Source: Lunularia cruciata | Lineage: Eukaryota > Streptophyta > Marchantiopsida > Lunulariales > Lunulariaceae | Reading direction: 5' to 3' | Assembly (NCBI GenBank): GCA_948567375.1 | Contig: OX419761.1 | Location: 31,782,243-31,846,242, forward strand | Length of the DNA stretch: 64,000 nt | In this document: piece after piece, positions 46,599-58,900 of the stretch | Layout: each line of letters begins with the position of its first letter | Position numbering within the stretch: the stretch's first letter is position 1 | The notes under the pieces: model-generated | Told to the model about the DNA's origin: nothing | What the model saw: the letters and a program-made list of their open reading frames with translations, nothing else | Database searches by the model: none | Translations under genes and position numbers: made by a program

Positions 46599-47728
46599 AT
46601 GGGAAAACTTCCGGTTTTCTTTGGCAAGGATGGAGAAGATGTGGAGGCCTTTGTGAGAGACTTCAAGAGAGCTTTCATAGGAAACAATGAGAGGAGGAAG
46701 AATGAGTAACCTCATTATTACCAGATTTCTTTGAGGATGCAGCACTTACATGGTATGAGTCAGAATACCAAAAGAGAGAGAGGAGAGATGGGGAAGAGGA
46801 GTCTTGGGAGATTTTGACTTCAGCACTCATTCAGAACTTTCTTCTTGATGAGAGTTATGAGAGATTGATGAGTGAGGTTACATTTCTCAAGCAATGAGAA
46901 GGAGAGAAAGTGAGAGTCTATGTGGAAAGAGTGGAAAAGTTAGAGTCCAAATTTCGCATAGTGTTGAGGAAGGGTGGGGATGATGTGGAGACTACAATGA
47001 TTGGCATAGAATCCATGCTCACCAAGAATTTTGTGGGAGGGTTGAGACCACAAATTAGAAGCAAGGTGAGATATGAGAAACCTTCTTCCAAGGTTGAAGC
47101 TATCAAGATCGCAATTCGTATGGAGGAGAGTTTGGAAGGGGATGAGAGTGATTTGGTGGTGAAGGAGGTTGTGCATCCTCCTCAAGGCTACAATTATGGC
47201 GGAACTTCTGATACTTTGGTGGCAAGGGTTGCACCACAAGTAGTGGTTGCTCCAGTTCTTGCACCTCCACCAAAAGATCCACTTCAAACCATCACAGAAC
47301 AACTTGCAGATCTCAAGATCAATGTGGTGCAACTATGGGAGAAGAGAGAGGTGGATCAGAATGTAGGGAGAGGGCCTAGGAGTTATGGAAACTATCCATA
47401 TAGAGGAGGCCAACCAGCCAACAATTTCAATGATAGAAATTGTTTTGGTTGTGGAGGAAGAGGCCATATCCAAAGGAATTGCCCAAATTCCACTTACCAT
47501 GGAGGAAGGGGTTATGAGGGAGCCAATAGAGGGAAAGAGGGAGGTAGTGAAACCCAAGTGGCTCCTAATCCCAACAAAGTTATAGGGATAGCATCCATAG
47601 ATGTGGTTGAGAGCAAGTATGAGAAGGGAGAGTGCTCAAACCCCAAGGGTCTTAATTTGGAGCTTTTGGGCACAAGAGAAGAAGAGAGCTCGTTTTGCAG
47701 AGGATGTTCACTCTTCTCAAGGATTTAA
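46599..47728 (+). pseudogene. gag of element E
   Basis: Starts ATG at 46,599 (KLPVFFGKDGEDVEAFVRDF), breaks at a stop near 46,706, and continues with AALTWYES, LTSALIQNFL and, in the 272-codon frame 46,910-47,728, NFVGGLRPQIRSKVRYEKPS. The zinc knuckle CFGCGGRGHIQRNC is at 47,441-47,482. This is a typical retrotransposon capsid plus nucleocapsid arrangement. Stops at about 46,706 and 46,898 inactivate it. Confidence 0.85.
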
Positions 47729-47855
47729 TCCAAGCAAAGATACTCCTATGTCTACTAGGAGCACTTGCACCTCAACACCATCAACAACAAAGACTCCAAG
47801 GAAGAAGTTGGGGATGGAGGATTTGTTGATTTCAAAGCAACAATGAAACTACAAT

Positions 47856-50800
47856 GTGTTGGAGGATGTTGGTAGTCACAAGGCTAACATCACAGTGGGC
47901 CAATTGATCGCTTTGAACCCTACCTTAAGAAAGGAGCTTAGATGTGGTTTGAGTTCTACAAGGAGCAAGAAGAAGAAGAAGGCAAAAGCTCCAATATCAA
48001 TGGGGGTGGTGGATGCCAAGCCAGCACCATGGGAGGCTTGTGAATATGCCTCCAAGATTGATGTGAGAGTGAATGGTCACAACATCAAGGATGCATTGGT
48101 TGATGGAGGATCAGCAGTAAATGCCATGTCAGAAAGGTTGATGAAGAAGTTGGGTATGATACCCTCAAGACCTTCAACATTTGTGGTGAGCATGGCAAAC
48201 AAGCAACAAGTTTGACCAATAGGGGTGATGGATAAAGTGGTAGTTTCAGTTATGGGAGTTCAAAATCTCATGACTTTCCAAGTCTTGAAGGATTCAAGCT
48301 ATGACTTACTTCTTGGGAGGCCATGGTTGAGAGCAGCACGCACAACTGATCGATGGCACAAAGGGTACTTGAGGATTGGGCCATCAAACCATAGAGTCAC
48401 ATTTCTTGTGACTAACACCACCAACACTTCACACTCAGATACACCATCTTCTGATTATTGGGAATCAAATTCTGAAGAAGGAGCTTCAGGTGTGGACACA
48501 AGCATGGAAGAGGAGACTTCCACGGAGGAGGATGAATCTGAATCTGATTCAGATGTGTATCCTTTGTGTGCTATGGATTTTGCACCTAAGCCAGAGGTTT
48601 TGAAGGACCCAGACAAATCACCATTGACACTTGAGGAGGTAGAGAGAAGGTTAGCTGCCCTCAAGTATGGCCCAAATGTTACCAAGGAGGAGAAGGTGAG
48701 ATTTGAGGAGATTTTCCGCAAGTTCATCCATGTGTTTGCTTTAAGTTACAAGGATTTGAAGGAATTCACCTTGGAGGAGCACAAGATAGAGGTGGAGTCA
48801 CATGCAAGACGAATCCGCCAAAAGCAACGTTGCATTAGCCCACCAATATCTTTGGTTGTGAAGGAGGAGATTGATAAGCTCAAGGAGGCTAGATTTATCT
48901 TTGAGGTAGAGAATTCAAAATGGGTGTCTCCAATTGTCATTGTGAAGAAAAAGAATGGCAAGCTTCGGGTATGTGTGGATTACAAGAAGCTCAATGTTGT
49001 TACCAAGAAGGACTACTACCCATTGCCATTCATTGATGAGATCTTGGAGGAGGTTGCAGGTCATGAGAGGTATAGTTTTGGAGATGGTTATAGTAGATAT
49101 AACAAAATCAAGATTGCTCTAGAGCATCAACAACTCACCACATTCACCACACCTTGGGGAACTTACGCTTTCAAGGTCATGCCTTTTGGGCTTTGCAATG
49201 CTCCAATCACATTCCAACGGTTCATGAACAAGGTATTTGAACCTTTCATTGGGAAATTTATGAGAGACTTCATTGATAACTTTTGTGTCTATGGGAGCAA
49301 GGAGGAGCACTTTGAGTACCTAATCAAAGTCTTGCAACGCTTGGATGAGGCAAATGCATCACTCAACCCAGAAAAGTGCATTTTTGGATGTGAAGAAGGT
49401 CTACTTTTGGGGCATATCATCTCCAAGGATGGAATAGCTGTTGATCCTGAGAAGGTGAGGAAAATCTCAGACCTTCCATTTCCTTCAAGCTTGACAAAGT
49501 TATGCCAATTCTTGGGGATGGTTGGATACTATAGGAGGTTCATCTTCTCATTTTCCAACAAGGCTTATGCATTGACCATCTACATGAAGAAGGGTGTAGA
49601 TTACATGGTGATTTTGGAGGACAAAGAGGCTCTCAAAGCTTTTGAGGAGCTCAAGCAATCCCTTGTTGTAGCTCCAATTCTTGCTAAACCTGATTGGAGT
49701 AAGTCTTTCATCCTCTACATTGATGCTTCTAATGTAGCTATAGGATGCACTCTTAGTCAATTAGACCAAGATGGGCATGATCATCCAATAGCTTATGCTA
49801 GTAGGCAGATGGTTTCAGCAGAGAAGAACTACTCTGTCGCGGAGAGAGAAGGGTTGGCAGTGATCTTTGGTCTCAAGAAGTTTAGACACTACTTGATTGG
49901 AGGGAAAGCCACAATTATCACGGATCACAAGGCTTTGAAGTACATCTTCAACAAACCTAATTTTGAAGGGAGACTAGCAAGGTGGATGATACTCTTGTCT
50001 GAGTATGACTACACCATTGAGGATAGGCCAGGAAAGAAACGTGCAAATGCTGATTTGTTATCTAGAGCCTATGATCATGATGGAGATGAGCCAGTGGATG
50101 ATTCCTTCCCAAATGAGGAGCTCATGACAATCTCAGTCACTCAAGAGATTCCAATGGAGTACAAGGAGATTGTGGATTTTAGGACAAGAGGTAACTATCC
50201 AGAAGGGATGCATGCTAGGGAGAGGAAGGCCCTTGCAGCAAGATCTAGACCTTACACAATGGTGGAGGATATTCTTTTTCACCAAAGAGCAGATGGTCTA
50301 CTTCGAAGAGCAGTGGGTAAGGAAGAGTCTATCCTACTCATAAAGGAGTTTCATGAAGGTTTAGTATGTGGAGGACACTTTGCAGGAAAGGTGACTACTT
50401 TCAAGATTCTAGATGCAAGTTACTATTGGAGAGGGATTTTCAAGGATTGTCTTGATTATTGAAAAACTTGTCATGTTTGTCAAGCTTTTGCTAGAAAGTC
50501 TACATCCACTCTACCACTTAGATCAATTCCATTGCTAGGACCTTTTGAGAAGTGGGGAATTGATTTTGTAGGTCCTCTCAATAGAACCCCAAGGAACAAT
50601 TGGTACATTGTGGTAGTTATTGATTACCTTACCAAGTGGGTTGAGGCTAGACCATTGAGAGACAAGAATGAAGATGAAGTGGGTAGATTTCTTTATGAAC
50701 GCATTATCACTAGGTTTGGATGCCCTTTGGAGTTGGTTTCTGATAGAGGAGGAGAATTTACATGAAGCATTACTACAGCCATGCTACTACATTTCTCTAT

Positions 50801-51461
50801 CACACATAGAGTAACTACATCTTATAAGCCAAATTCCAGTGGCTTGGCAGAGAGAACCAATCAGACCTTGTGCATGATGTTGGCCAAAGATGCAGAAATG
50901 GAGGGGGCTAAACATCATTGGGACAAGAGGATTCATGCAGTTTTGTGGGAGTATAGGACAACCATGAAGACTTCCACCAGATATTCTCCATTTCAATTGG
51001 TGTATGGTATTGAGTCTACCTTACCTATTCACTTTGATCTTCCTACCTTCCAAAGCATTCATAGGAGATTGAAGAAAGCACAAGGAGATGATGCAGAGAA
51101 GTCAAGGAAGGATCAACTCATGGAGTTGGAAGAGGCAAGAGCAGTTGCTATGGTTCGAGTGTAGCAAGCCCAAAGGAAACAAAAGGAGAGCTATGACAAG
51201 AGGCAAGGAAAGAAGAAGGTGGAGACTTTCAAAGAAGGTGATTGGGTAATGTTGTTTGATTCCATTCGATTCAAGAGAGTGCAAAAGAAGTTTTTGCCTA
51301 AGTACTTTGGACCTTTCATAGTGGAGAAGGTGTGGGGCAATTACACCTATGATCTCAATGAGTTGGGAGGAAGACACTTTGATAGGATTAACCATGATAA
51401 GTTGAAGATGTACCATAGAAGAAAGAGAGACCTTCACTTTGAGGACAAAGTGAAAACTTAG
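47856..51461 (+). pseudogene. Protease-reverse transcriptase-RNase H-integrase of element E
   Basis: Protease DALVDGGSAVNAM (47,856-48,215) with LLLGRPWLR in the next frame after a TGA. Frame 48,225-50,462 (745 codons) holds reverse transcriptase (KLRVCVDYKKLN; MPFGLCNAP) in which the catalytic box reads FIDN, with Asn at residue 352 (49,278-49,280) instead of the second Asp; RNase H (LYIDASNVAIG, TDHKALKYI, ADLLSR); and the integrase zinc finger. After a TGA at 50,460-50,462 come CHVC, the core (GIDFVGP, LVSDRGGEF, SGLAERTNQ) with another TGA near 50,763 and a TAG near 51,162, then the C-terminal VMLFDSIRFKR...FGPFIVEKV to 51,461. No chromodomain. Inactive. Confidence 0.93.
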
Positions 51462-51473
51462 TCCGGGGGTAAA

Positions 51474-52167
51474 TGTAACACCCATTTGTGCATGTGTGTG
51501 GTATTGTGATATTTAGCTTGGTATTACAAGTACTTAAGAGATATTATTTATATAGAGATAAAGGATGGTTCTATATTAGTCATGGTTAGCTAAAGTTAGT
51601 CATAGCTAAGATAGAGGGGACCTTACTTTAGAGGAAGTAGAAAAGATGAGCACTACTATTTTGGATTTTAGTGTGTTGACTTGGTATTATTCCTAGGTGT
51701 TTGGCTTTGAGGAAAGAGTTGAGAACTCTTGGGCCCACAAACCTTTTTGTTTTGGATTCTTCTTTAGTCCAAGGATAGCCCATGTGAAGGAATCCTTGAC
51801 TTAGTGGTTGGGTCAAGATAAGACCACATGCTTAGGGGAATATGCCCATGTGAATGGATATTCCTTTCTACTTTTTGAATTTACTTGACTTTTAGTCTAG
51901 TAACTTGAGTTACTACGGTAATTAGTAACTTTGGTACGTAACTATTTCACAAGTATATAAACAAGGGGTGAGGAGGTACTCATCATCTTTTCATTTGCAA
52001 CTATCTCTCTCTCTCTTTGAGTTCTCTAGTGAGCAATGTCTTGAGTCTTGGAGTGTTAGCCTTGGAGGAGTATGATGGAGTTGGGGTTCCTTGCCTTCTT
52101 AGTCCATGGTGCGCTACCATAATAGCCATCAGAGGTTCATCTTGAGTGAGAGACAGGCCGGCTCACA
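51474..52167 (+). repeat. 3' LTR of element E
   Basis: 694 bp, TGTAACACCC...GGCTCACA, directly after the polypurine tract. Nearly identical to the 5' LTR. Confidence 0.93.
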
Positions 52168-52440
52168 GAACCAACTCCGAGCTTTCTTTTGGAGTAGACT
52201 TGGAAACATTTGCAGATGATCCATAGAGTCATGTTCCTTGTTGGTAAAGGAAATGACTTCAAATTCTTTGATAAATTTTTCAAGATCTTCATCTTGTTCT
52301 GTCTCCTTGTACTTTTGATAGGCATGTCGAGTGACAGGCAACAAAGTCATCATTTGACTAGGTGGGATCGGCTGTAATAAAGTTGAACTTGATGGGCCAG
52401 AGGAGCTAGCTGGTATTGACGTTGTGTTGATTGCCCAGGG
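52168..52440 (-). pseudogene. Fragment of another retrotransposon gag
   Basis: Minus-strand frame (52,350 down to 52,168) with EDLEKFIKEFEVISF and LLQKKARSWF, a typical retrotransposon capsid pattern (FxxxLxxxARxWF). It is cut on one side by the E 3' LTR and joined on the other to a C-family fragment. It may come from family F, whose 3' part lies on the other side of element E, but this is a guess. Confidence 0.65.
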
Positions 52441-53113
52441 GTTCTACTTAGAACTTCAATCTTGGCTATCATGTCTAACCTCCCAATCATAGGATTTCTC
52501 ATTATGAGTGAGGGACTCTTCTTCTCACTCTTCTTTGGCATCATGCAATCTCTAACTTGTGGTATCTAGAAGAAAATTCTACCATCTCTTTGCCTTGAGA
52601 TCCTAACTCTCTCAAGATTGCTAAACATCAAATTATTGAATGGCTTCTCTATAGGCACTCCTTTGGATCAACTACTCAGCAGGTTAGGATACTTGTGTGA
52701 CATTTTGAACTCTCCTCGATGGAGTCTTGATTCAAAAGTTCTTTGTTGCATGTTCATTCCTCCTTCTCTCTTCACTAAAAATCACACATTTTGCATGAGT
52801 TCTTCTTAGCACTACCAAGTTTAGTTGTTTGCACCTTAGCCATTTTCTTGCTTGCACTTTCTTGATTGACAAACTGGAAGGAAAGTTGTTATGCTGTCTT
52901 CATATCGGGTTGATCATCCTAAGGCAAAGTTTCCTTACTTTGGGCTTTTCTATGAAAGGTCTGATTTGAGTCATCCTTTCCTGACACAAAGTCACTTTAC
53001 TTTAGTTTTCAATCCAAAGACACAATTCTCCTTCTGTTTACACCATTTGGTTCAATACCACTTCAGCTCTACACTTCTTCTTCAAAATATAATAAAAAAA
53101 TGTGGGTACCACA
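52441..53113 (-). mobile_element. 5' fragment of a C-family element
   Basis: The right edge TGTGGGTACCACA (53,101-53,113) is the C 5' terminus, followed by CTTTG, the same flank as the second full copy. The minus-strand frame with RLDMIAKIEVLSR (52,350-52,544) matches the C N-terminal block. Homology stops at about 52,441. The right flank is E sequence (inverted copy), so this C element inserted into E. Confidence 0.75.
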
Positions 53114-53118
53114 CTTTG

Positions 53119-54714
53119 TTGGAAAATGAGAAGATGGACCTCCTATAGTAACCAATCATCCCCAAGAATTGGCATAACTTTTTCAAGCTTGAAGGGAATG
53201 GAAGGTCTGAGATTTTCCTCACCTTCTCAAGGTCAATAGCTATTCCATCCTTGGAGATGATGTGCCCCAAAAGTAGACCTTCTTCACAACCAAAAGTGCA
53301 CTTCTCTGGGTTGAGTGATGCATTTGCTTCATCCAAGCATTGCAAGACCTTGATCAAGTGCTCAAAGTGCTCCTCCTTGCTCCTATAGATACAAAAGTCA
53401 TCAATAAAATCTCACAAATTTCCCAAACACCTTGTCCATGAACCGTTGGAATGTGGCTAGAGCATTGCAAAGCCAAAAAGGCATAACCTTGAAAGTATAA
53501 ATCCCCCAAGGTGTGGTGAATGTGGTGAGTTGTTGATACTTTGGTGCAATCTTGATTTGGTTATACCTACTATAACCATCTCTAAAACTATACCTCTCAT
53601 GACCTACAACCTCCTCCAAAATCTCATCAACAAATGGCAAAGGGTAATAGTTGAACTAATGTTGCTTTTGGTGGACTGGTCTTGCATGTGACTCCACCTC
53701 AATCTCGTGCTCCTCGAAGGTGACTTCCTTCAAATCCTTGTAACTAAAAGCAAACACATGGATGAACTTGCATAAAATCTCCTCAAATCTTACCTTCTCC
53801 TCTTTGGTAACATTTGGACCATACTTGAGGGTAGATAATCTCCTCTCTATCTCCTCAAGTGTCAATGGTGATTTATCTGGGTCCTTCAAAACCTTGGCTT
53901 AAGTGAAAAATCTGTAGCACACAAGGGATACACATCTGAATTAGATTTAGATTCATCCTCCTCTATGGAAATCTCCTCCTCCATGCTTGTATCTACACTT
54001 GAAGCTCCTTCTTTTGAATCTGATTCCAAATAATCAGAAGATGGTGTATCTAAATGTGAAGTAGGTGGTGTTAGTGACAAGAACTATAACTCTATGGTTT
54101 GATGACCCAATCCTCAAGTACCCTTTGTGCCATCAATCAGTTTTGCATGTTGCTCTCAACCATGGCCTCCCAAGAAGCAAATCATAACTTGAATCTTTCA
54201 AAACTTGGAAAGTCATGAGATTTTGAATTCCCATAACTGAAACTATCACCTTATCCATCACCCCTACTGGTCTAACTTGTTGCTTGTTTGCCATGTTCAC
54301 CACAAATGTTGAAGCTCTAAAGGCCATCATACCTAACTTCTTCATCAACCTCTCTGACATGGCATTCACTGCTGATCCTCCATCAACAAGTACATCGTTG
54401 ATGTTGTGACCATTCACTCTCACATCAATCTTGGAGGCATCTTCACAAGTTTCCCATGGTGTTGGTTTGACATCCACCACCCCCTTTGAAATTGGAGCTT
54501 TTTCCTTCTTCTTCCTCTTGCTCCTTGTAGAATTCAAACCACCTCTCAGCTCCTTTCTCAAGGTAGGGTTCAAAGCAATCAATTGACCCTCTATGATGTT
54601 AGCCTTGTGACTACCAACATCGTCCAATAGTTCCATTGTTGCTTTGAGATCAAGAAATCTTCCATCTCCAACTTCTTCCTTGGAGTCTTTGTTGTTGATG
54701 GTGTTGAGGTGCAA
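53119..54714 (-). pseudogene. Protease and reverse transcriptase of the inverted E copy
   Basis: Protease NDVLVDGGSAVNAM in 54,133-54,714; linker 53,656-53,889; reverse transcriptase 53,401-53,640 (MPFVDEILEEV, MPFWLCNA) and 53,082-53,357. The catalytic box reads FYIDDFCIY around 53,390-53,416, so the Asp pair lost in the plus-strand copy is present here. A short deletion lies just before it. Confidence 0.82.
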
Positions 54715-55880
54715 GTGCTCCTAATAGATATAAAAGTATCCTTACTATGAGTAAATCCTTGAGAAGAGTGTACATCCTTTGCAAAATGAAATCTCTTCTT
54801 CTCTTGTGCCAAAAGCTCTAAATTAAGACCTTTGGAGTTTAAACACTCCCCCTTCTCATACTTGCTCTCAAGCACATCCATGTGTGCTATCACCTTATCT
54901 TTATTTGGATTAGGAGCCACTTAGGTTTCACTACCTCCCTCTTTCCCTTTATTGGCTCCCTCATAACTCCTTCTTCCATGGTAAGTGGAATTTGGGCAAT
55001 TCCTTTGGATGTGGCTTCTTTGTCCACAACCAAAATAATTTTTATCATTGAAATTGTTGGCTGGTTGGCCTCCTTTATATGGATAGATTCCATAACTCTT
55101 AGACCCTCTCTTTACATTCTGATCCACCTCTCTTCTCCCATAGTTGCACCACATTGATTTGAGATTTGCAAGGTGTTCTCTGATGGTTTGAAGTAGATCT
55201 TTTGGTGGAGGTGCAAGAACTAGAGCAACAACATGTGGTGCAACCCTTATCACCAAAGTATCATAAGTTTTACCACACTTGTAGCCTTGAGGACGACGCA
55301 CAACCTCTTTCACCACCAAAGCACTCTCATCTCCTTCCAAACTCTCCCCATACAAATTGTAATCTTGATAGCTTCAACCTTGGAAGAAGATTTTGCATAT
55401 CTCACTTTACTTCTAATTTGTGGTCTCAATCCTCCCACAAAATTCTTGGTGAGCATAGCGCCTATGCCAATCATAGTACTCTCCACATCATCCCCATCCT
55501 TCCTCAACACTATACAAAATCTAGACTCTAATTTCTCCACTCTTTCTACATAGAATCTCACTCTCTCTCCATGTCCTTATTGGAGAAAGGTAACCTCACT
55601 CATCAATCTCTCATAACTCTCATCAGGAAGAAAGTTCTTAATGAGTGTTGAAGTCAAACTCTCCCAATACTCTTCTTGCCCATCTCTTCTCTCTCTCTTT
55701 TGGTATTTTAACTCATACCATGTAAGTGTTGCATCCTCAAAGAAATCTGGTAATAGTGAAGTACACTCATTGTTCCTCCTCTTATTTTTTCCTTATGCAA
55801 GCTCTCTTGAAGTCTCTCACAAAGGCCTCCATATCTTCTCCATCCTTGCCAAAGTAAACTGAAGTTTCCCCATCTTAACC
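54715..55880 (-). pseudogene. gag of the inverted E copy
   Basis: 55,310-55,561 matches the capsid end (NFVGGLRPQIRSKVRYAKSS). 54,921-55,355 holds the knuckle region, where the first Cys has become Tyr (YFGCGQRSHIQRNC). 55,708-55,935 corresponds to the gag start. Frameshifts separate the parts. Confidence 0.75.
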
Positions 55881-56099
55881 TCTCACTATCTTTCTTTTCT
55901 CTCAGATTTTTTTTTCTTCTTTTCTTTTCTCTCACTCTATAACTAGTAGAATATATACATGATTAACACCATTTGAGAATAATTCATCCTAGGGAATACA
56001 AAACGTTCAGGTTGCTCCAAGATTTCTATAGCAACATCAAATCCTAGAGTGCATATTAATAAAACCCTTGTGGATGGTTTATCCATAAGTTGAAAGATT

Positions 56100-57410
56100 A
56101 TCTCCATCACAAATCTTGAGAACTAGCTGATGAAGGTGATAGTATTTTTGTAGTTGTACTAAAACTCTTTCCAAAATCCTTCACCAAAGTCTCCAAAACT
56201 ACTTTTACTCCACTACACTCATGTCTTTTTGGAAGTCCTTCCACACCACAAACTTCACACACAACTCCTTGGTCTTAGATCTTCTCCCTCCCAATCTTGG
56301 TGAAGAAGGTCCAACATGCAAACCCAAGTCAAGTAAGCCTCTCTTTTCTCTCAAAGGTCAATGGACATGAACTTGCCTTATGTCTCTTCTCTCTACATAA
56401 AAAGCACTTAGACTCACTCTTTCTCCCAAGTGGTGTAGGTTTTTGGCTCCTCTTAACACTCTTCAAATTCTATTCTAAACTCTCTTTTCCTAAAATCCAC
56501 CCTTAAAATTAACTCAAACCCTTGGGGAACCTTGAATAGCCTCAATTCCACTCTTGGTGATCCTCCATGTTCCCAAGATGAAACTAAACACTCAAACATG
56601 TTTTTTGTTGCTCTCACACTCTTCATGCATGAAGACCTCAACTTTGTAGAATTGACCTTTGCTCACAATATCACTAAATTCTCTCAACTAGTATATTAAA
56701 ATCCTCTGAAATTTTCTATAGTTAATAAAAACTCTAGGGCATCCTCCCTTGCAAAATTTCAAATCTTTTCATCAAGCCATTTGGCCTAGGCAGCTTTCTA
56801 TTCAACACACATATTTCAAATTTTGTCTAAAAATCACCCCTCTCACTTTTTGCGCAAGAATGATCTCTCTCAAATTCTTTAGCCAAAAGGTAGAATACTA
56901 GGCATTAAATTTTCTTGGAATTTTCAAAAAAATCCACTAAAAAATATAGAAATGGCAGACTCTACACAATTTTCTAGAGAGCATGCAAATGCGGGAGCAA
57001 TTTACCCTATCAGCTTTCAAAAATTCTAGCTCAGTGCGTGTACTAGAACTCATAATAATTTCAAGTGTGCTAATTGAAGGATAACCCAAGCTATCATGTG
57101 GATAAATTTCAAGTCCAGATCTCAAACTAATCCCCCAAAATCTATAATCTACCTCAAACAATCTCTCCAAATCCTCTCATGTGTACAAGATGTACAAAAT
57201 CACCCCAAAGACATCATAATTAACTATAGGGTAAACAAATGGATCCAAGTTCTCTAACATAAACTCAGCTCTCTCCATCTCTAATATTCTCTCTAAGTAA
57301 GCTCTCATAGTTTCCTTTTGCCTAATATAGAATTGTACGCTGAACATTATCTTACCTTCTAGAGAGATCCCGACAATGGAACCAAAAATATGAGCCAGCC
57401 TATCTCTCAC
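56100..57410 (-). pseudogene. Extra pre-gag ORF of the inverted E copy
   Basis: 57,177-57,410 matches the N-terminal part of the extra ORF (SVQFYIRQKETMRAYLERI). 56,297-56,641 covers the knuckle-containing part, heavily changed. Presence in both copies shows the ORF belongs to the E family. Confidence 0.65.
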
Positions 57411-58078
57411 TCAAGATGAACCTCTAATGGCTATTATGGTAGCACACCATGGACTAATAAAGCAAAGAATCTCAACTCCATCATATTACTCAAGGCTAAC
57501 ACTCCAAGATTCAAGACATTGTTCATTAGAGAACTCAATGAGAGAGAAATAGTTGCAAAATGAAAGGATGATGAGTACCTCTTCACCCCTTGTTTATATA
57601 CTTATGAAATAGTTACGCACCAAAGTTACTAATTACTGGAGTAACTCAAGTTACTAGACTAAAAATCAAATAAAGTCAAAAAACTAAAGGAATATCCATA
57701 CTCATGAGAATATTCTCCTAAGCATATGGTCTTATCTTGACCCAATCACTAAATCAAGGATTTTTTCACATGTGTTATCATTGGATTATAGAAGAAACTG
57801 AAACAAAAAGGCTTGTGGGTCCAAGAGTTCTTAATTTTTTTCTCAAAGCCAAACACCTAGGAATAATACCAAGTCAATTCATTAGAATCCAAAATATTGG
57901 TGCTCATCTTTTCTATTTCTCTAAAGTAAGATCATTTTTATCTTAGTTATGATTAACTTTAGCTAATCATGATTAAGATAGAACCATCCTTTATCTCTAT
58001 ATAAATAGTATCTCTCAAGTGCTTGTAATATCAAACTAAATATCACAATATCACACATATGCACAAATGGGTGTTATA
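57389..58078 (-). repeat. 5' LTR of the inverted E copy
   Basis: About 690 bp, the reverse complement of the E LTRs; edges TATGAGCC (left) and GGGTGTTATA (right), each with one change in the terminal TG/CA. On its right it abuts copia sequence, into which this E copy inserted. Confidence 0.87.
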
Positions 58079-58900
58079 GAACATGAACAAGATTTCTTGA
58101 GAGAAAAATGGAAAGTCCCTTGTAGAAACCATAAGATTTATTAATAGTTGTCCAATGTGCAAATCCAAGATTAGACATGTATTGAGCAACAATACTAATT
58201 GAATAAGCAATATCAATGCAAGAACAAATTATTGCACTCATTAAATTACCAACATCGCTATGATAGGGAATTGTTGTCATATATTAATTTTAGCTTGAGT
58301 AGAGGAAGATTGATCGATACTTAGACACAATGTGTAACAAGAGTAGAAATAGATTTAGAATTCAACACGTTAACTTGTTCAAGCTTATTTTGAATGTAGC
58401 TAGTCTGATTGATATTAAGCCAGCCTTGCTTTCTACCTCATTGGAAATGCATACCAAGTACATGTAGTCTTCACCTAAGTTTGTCATCTTAAACTCTTGA
58501 TTGAGTAAATCTTTAACAATCTAGAATAATGCAAGACGTGAGATGGCCAAGATAGATCATCAACATATAATGCCAAAAATAGTGTTGCAGAGGCTTTGAG
58601 TAGAATATAGATATTTTTATCAGTTGTGGAGCTGATAAATCCAATGTCCACAAAGCATAATGAAATTGTTCATTCCACATTTTTGTTGATTGCTTTAGAC
58701 CATAAATAGATTTGTTAAGAATGCAAACAAGAGTAGGATAAGATCGTGTCAAACCTTCAAGAAGAGCCATGAAGTGTCGTTCATGGAGTTTGCCATAAAG
58801 AAAAGTAGCAACAATGCCAAGTTGATGTAACCCCAAGTCAAAGTGTACTGCCAAGGCAAATAAAATCCACAAGGATTGAAGTTTAAATATTGGAGAGAAT
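58079..58900 (-). pseudogene. Ty1/copia reverse transcriptase remnant
   Basis: Minus strand: 58,513-58,872 has LFALAVHFDLGLHQL and LNKSIYGLKQSTKMWNEQF, the conserved copia reverse transcriptase; 58,074-58,280 has YHSDVGNLMSAIICSCIDIA and AQYMSNLGFAHW, the stretch between RT and RNase H. Stops and frameshifts intervene. Gag, protease and integrase are missing between this and the 5' LTR, only 1 kb away. Confidence 0.85.

Larger units (their letters stand above)
44356..52167 (+). mobile_element. Nearly complete Ty3/gypsy element E (Tat/Athila-like), 7.8 kb, inactive
   Basis: Order: 5' LTR 44,356-45,047, primer-binding site, an extra zinc-knuckle ORF, gag, protease, reverse transcriptase, RNase H, integrase, polypurine tract (gtccgggggtaaa ending 51,473), 3' LTR 51,474-52,167. 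The LTRs differ at about 15 of 690 positions by eye, so insertion was moderately recent. Pol carries at least three stops and a catalytic change, so it is inactive. The 5-bp flanks (aggac, gaacc) do not match, suggesting later rearrangement. Confidence 0.92.
53114..58078 (-). mobile_element. Inverted, truncated second copy of element E
   Basis: Minus-strand order: 5' LTR 57,389-58,078, primer-binding site 57,368-57,384, extra ORF, gag, protease, reverse transcriptase up to about 53,114, where a C element interrupts; RNase H, integrase and 3' LTR are absent. It is more diverged than the plus-strand copy and full of frameshifts. Confidence 0.88.
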
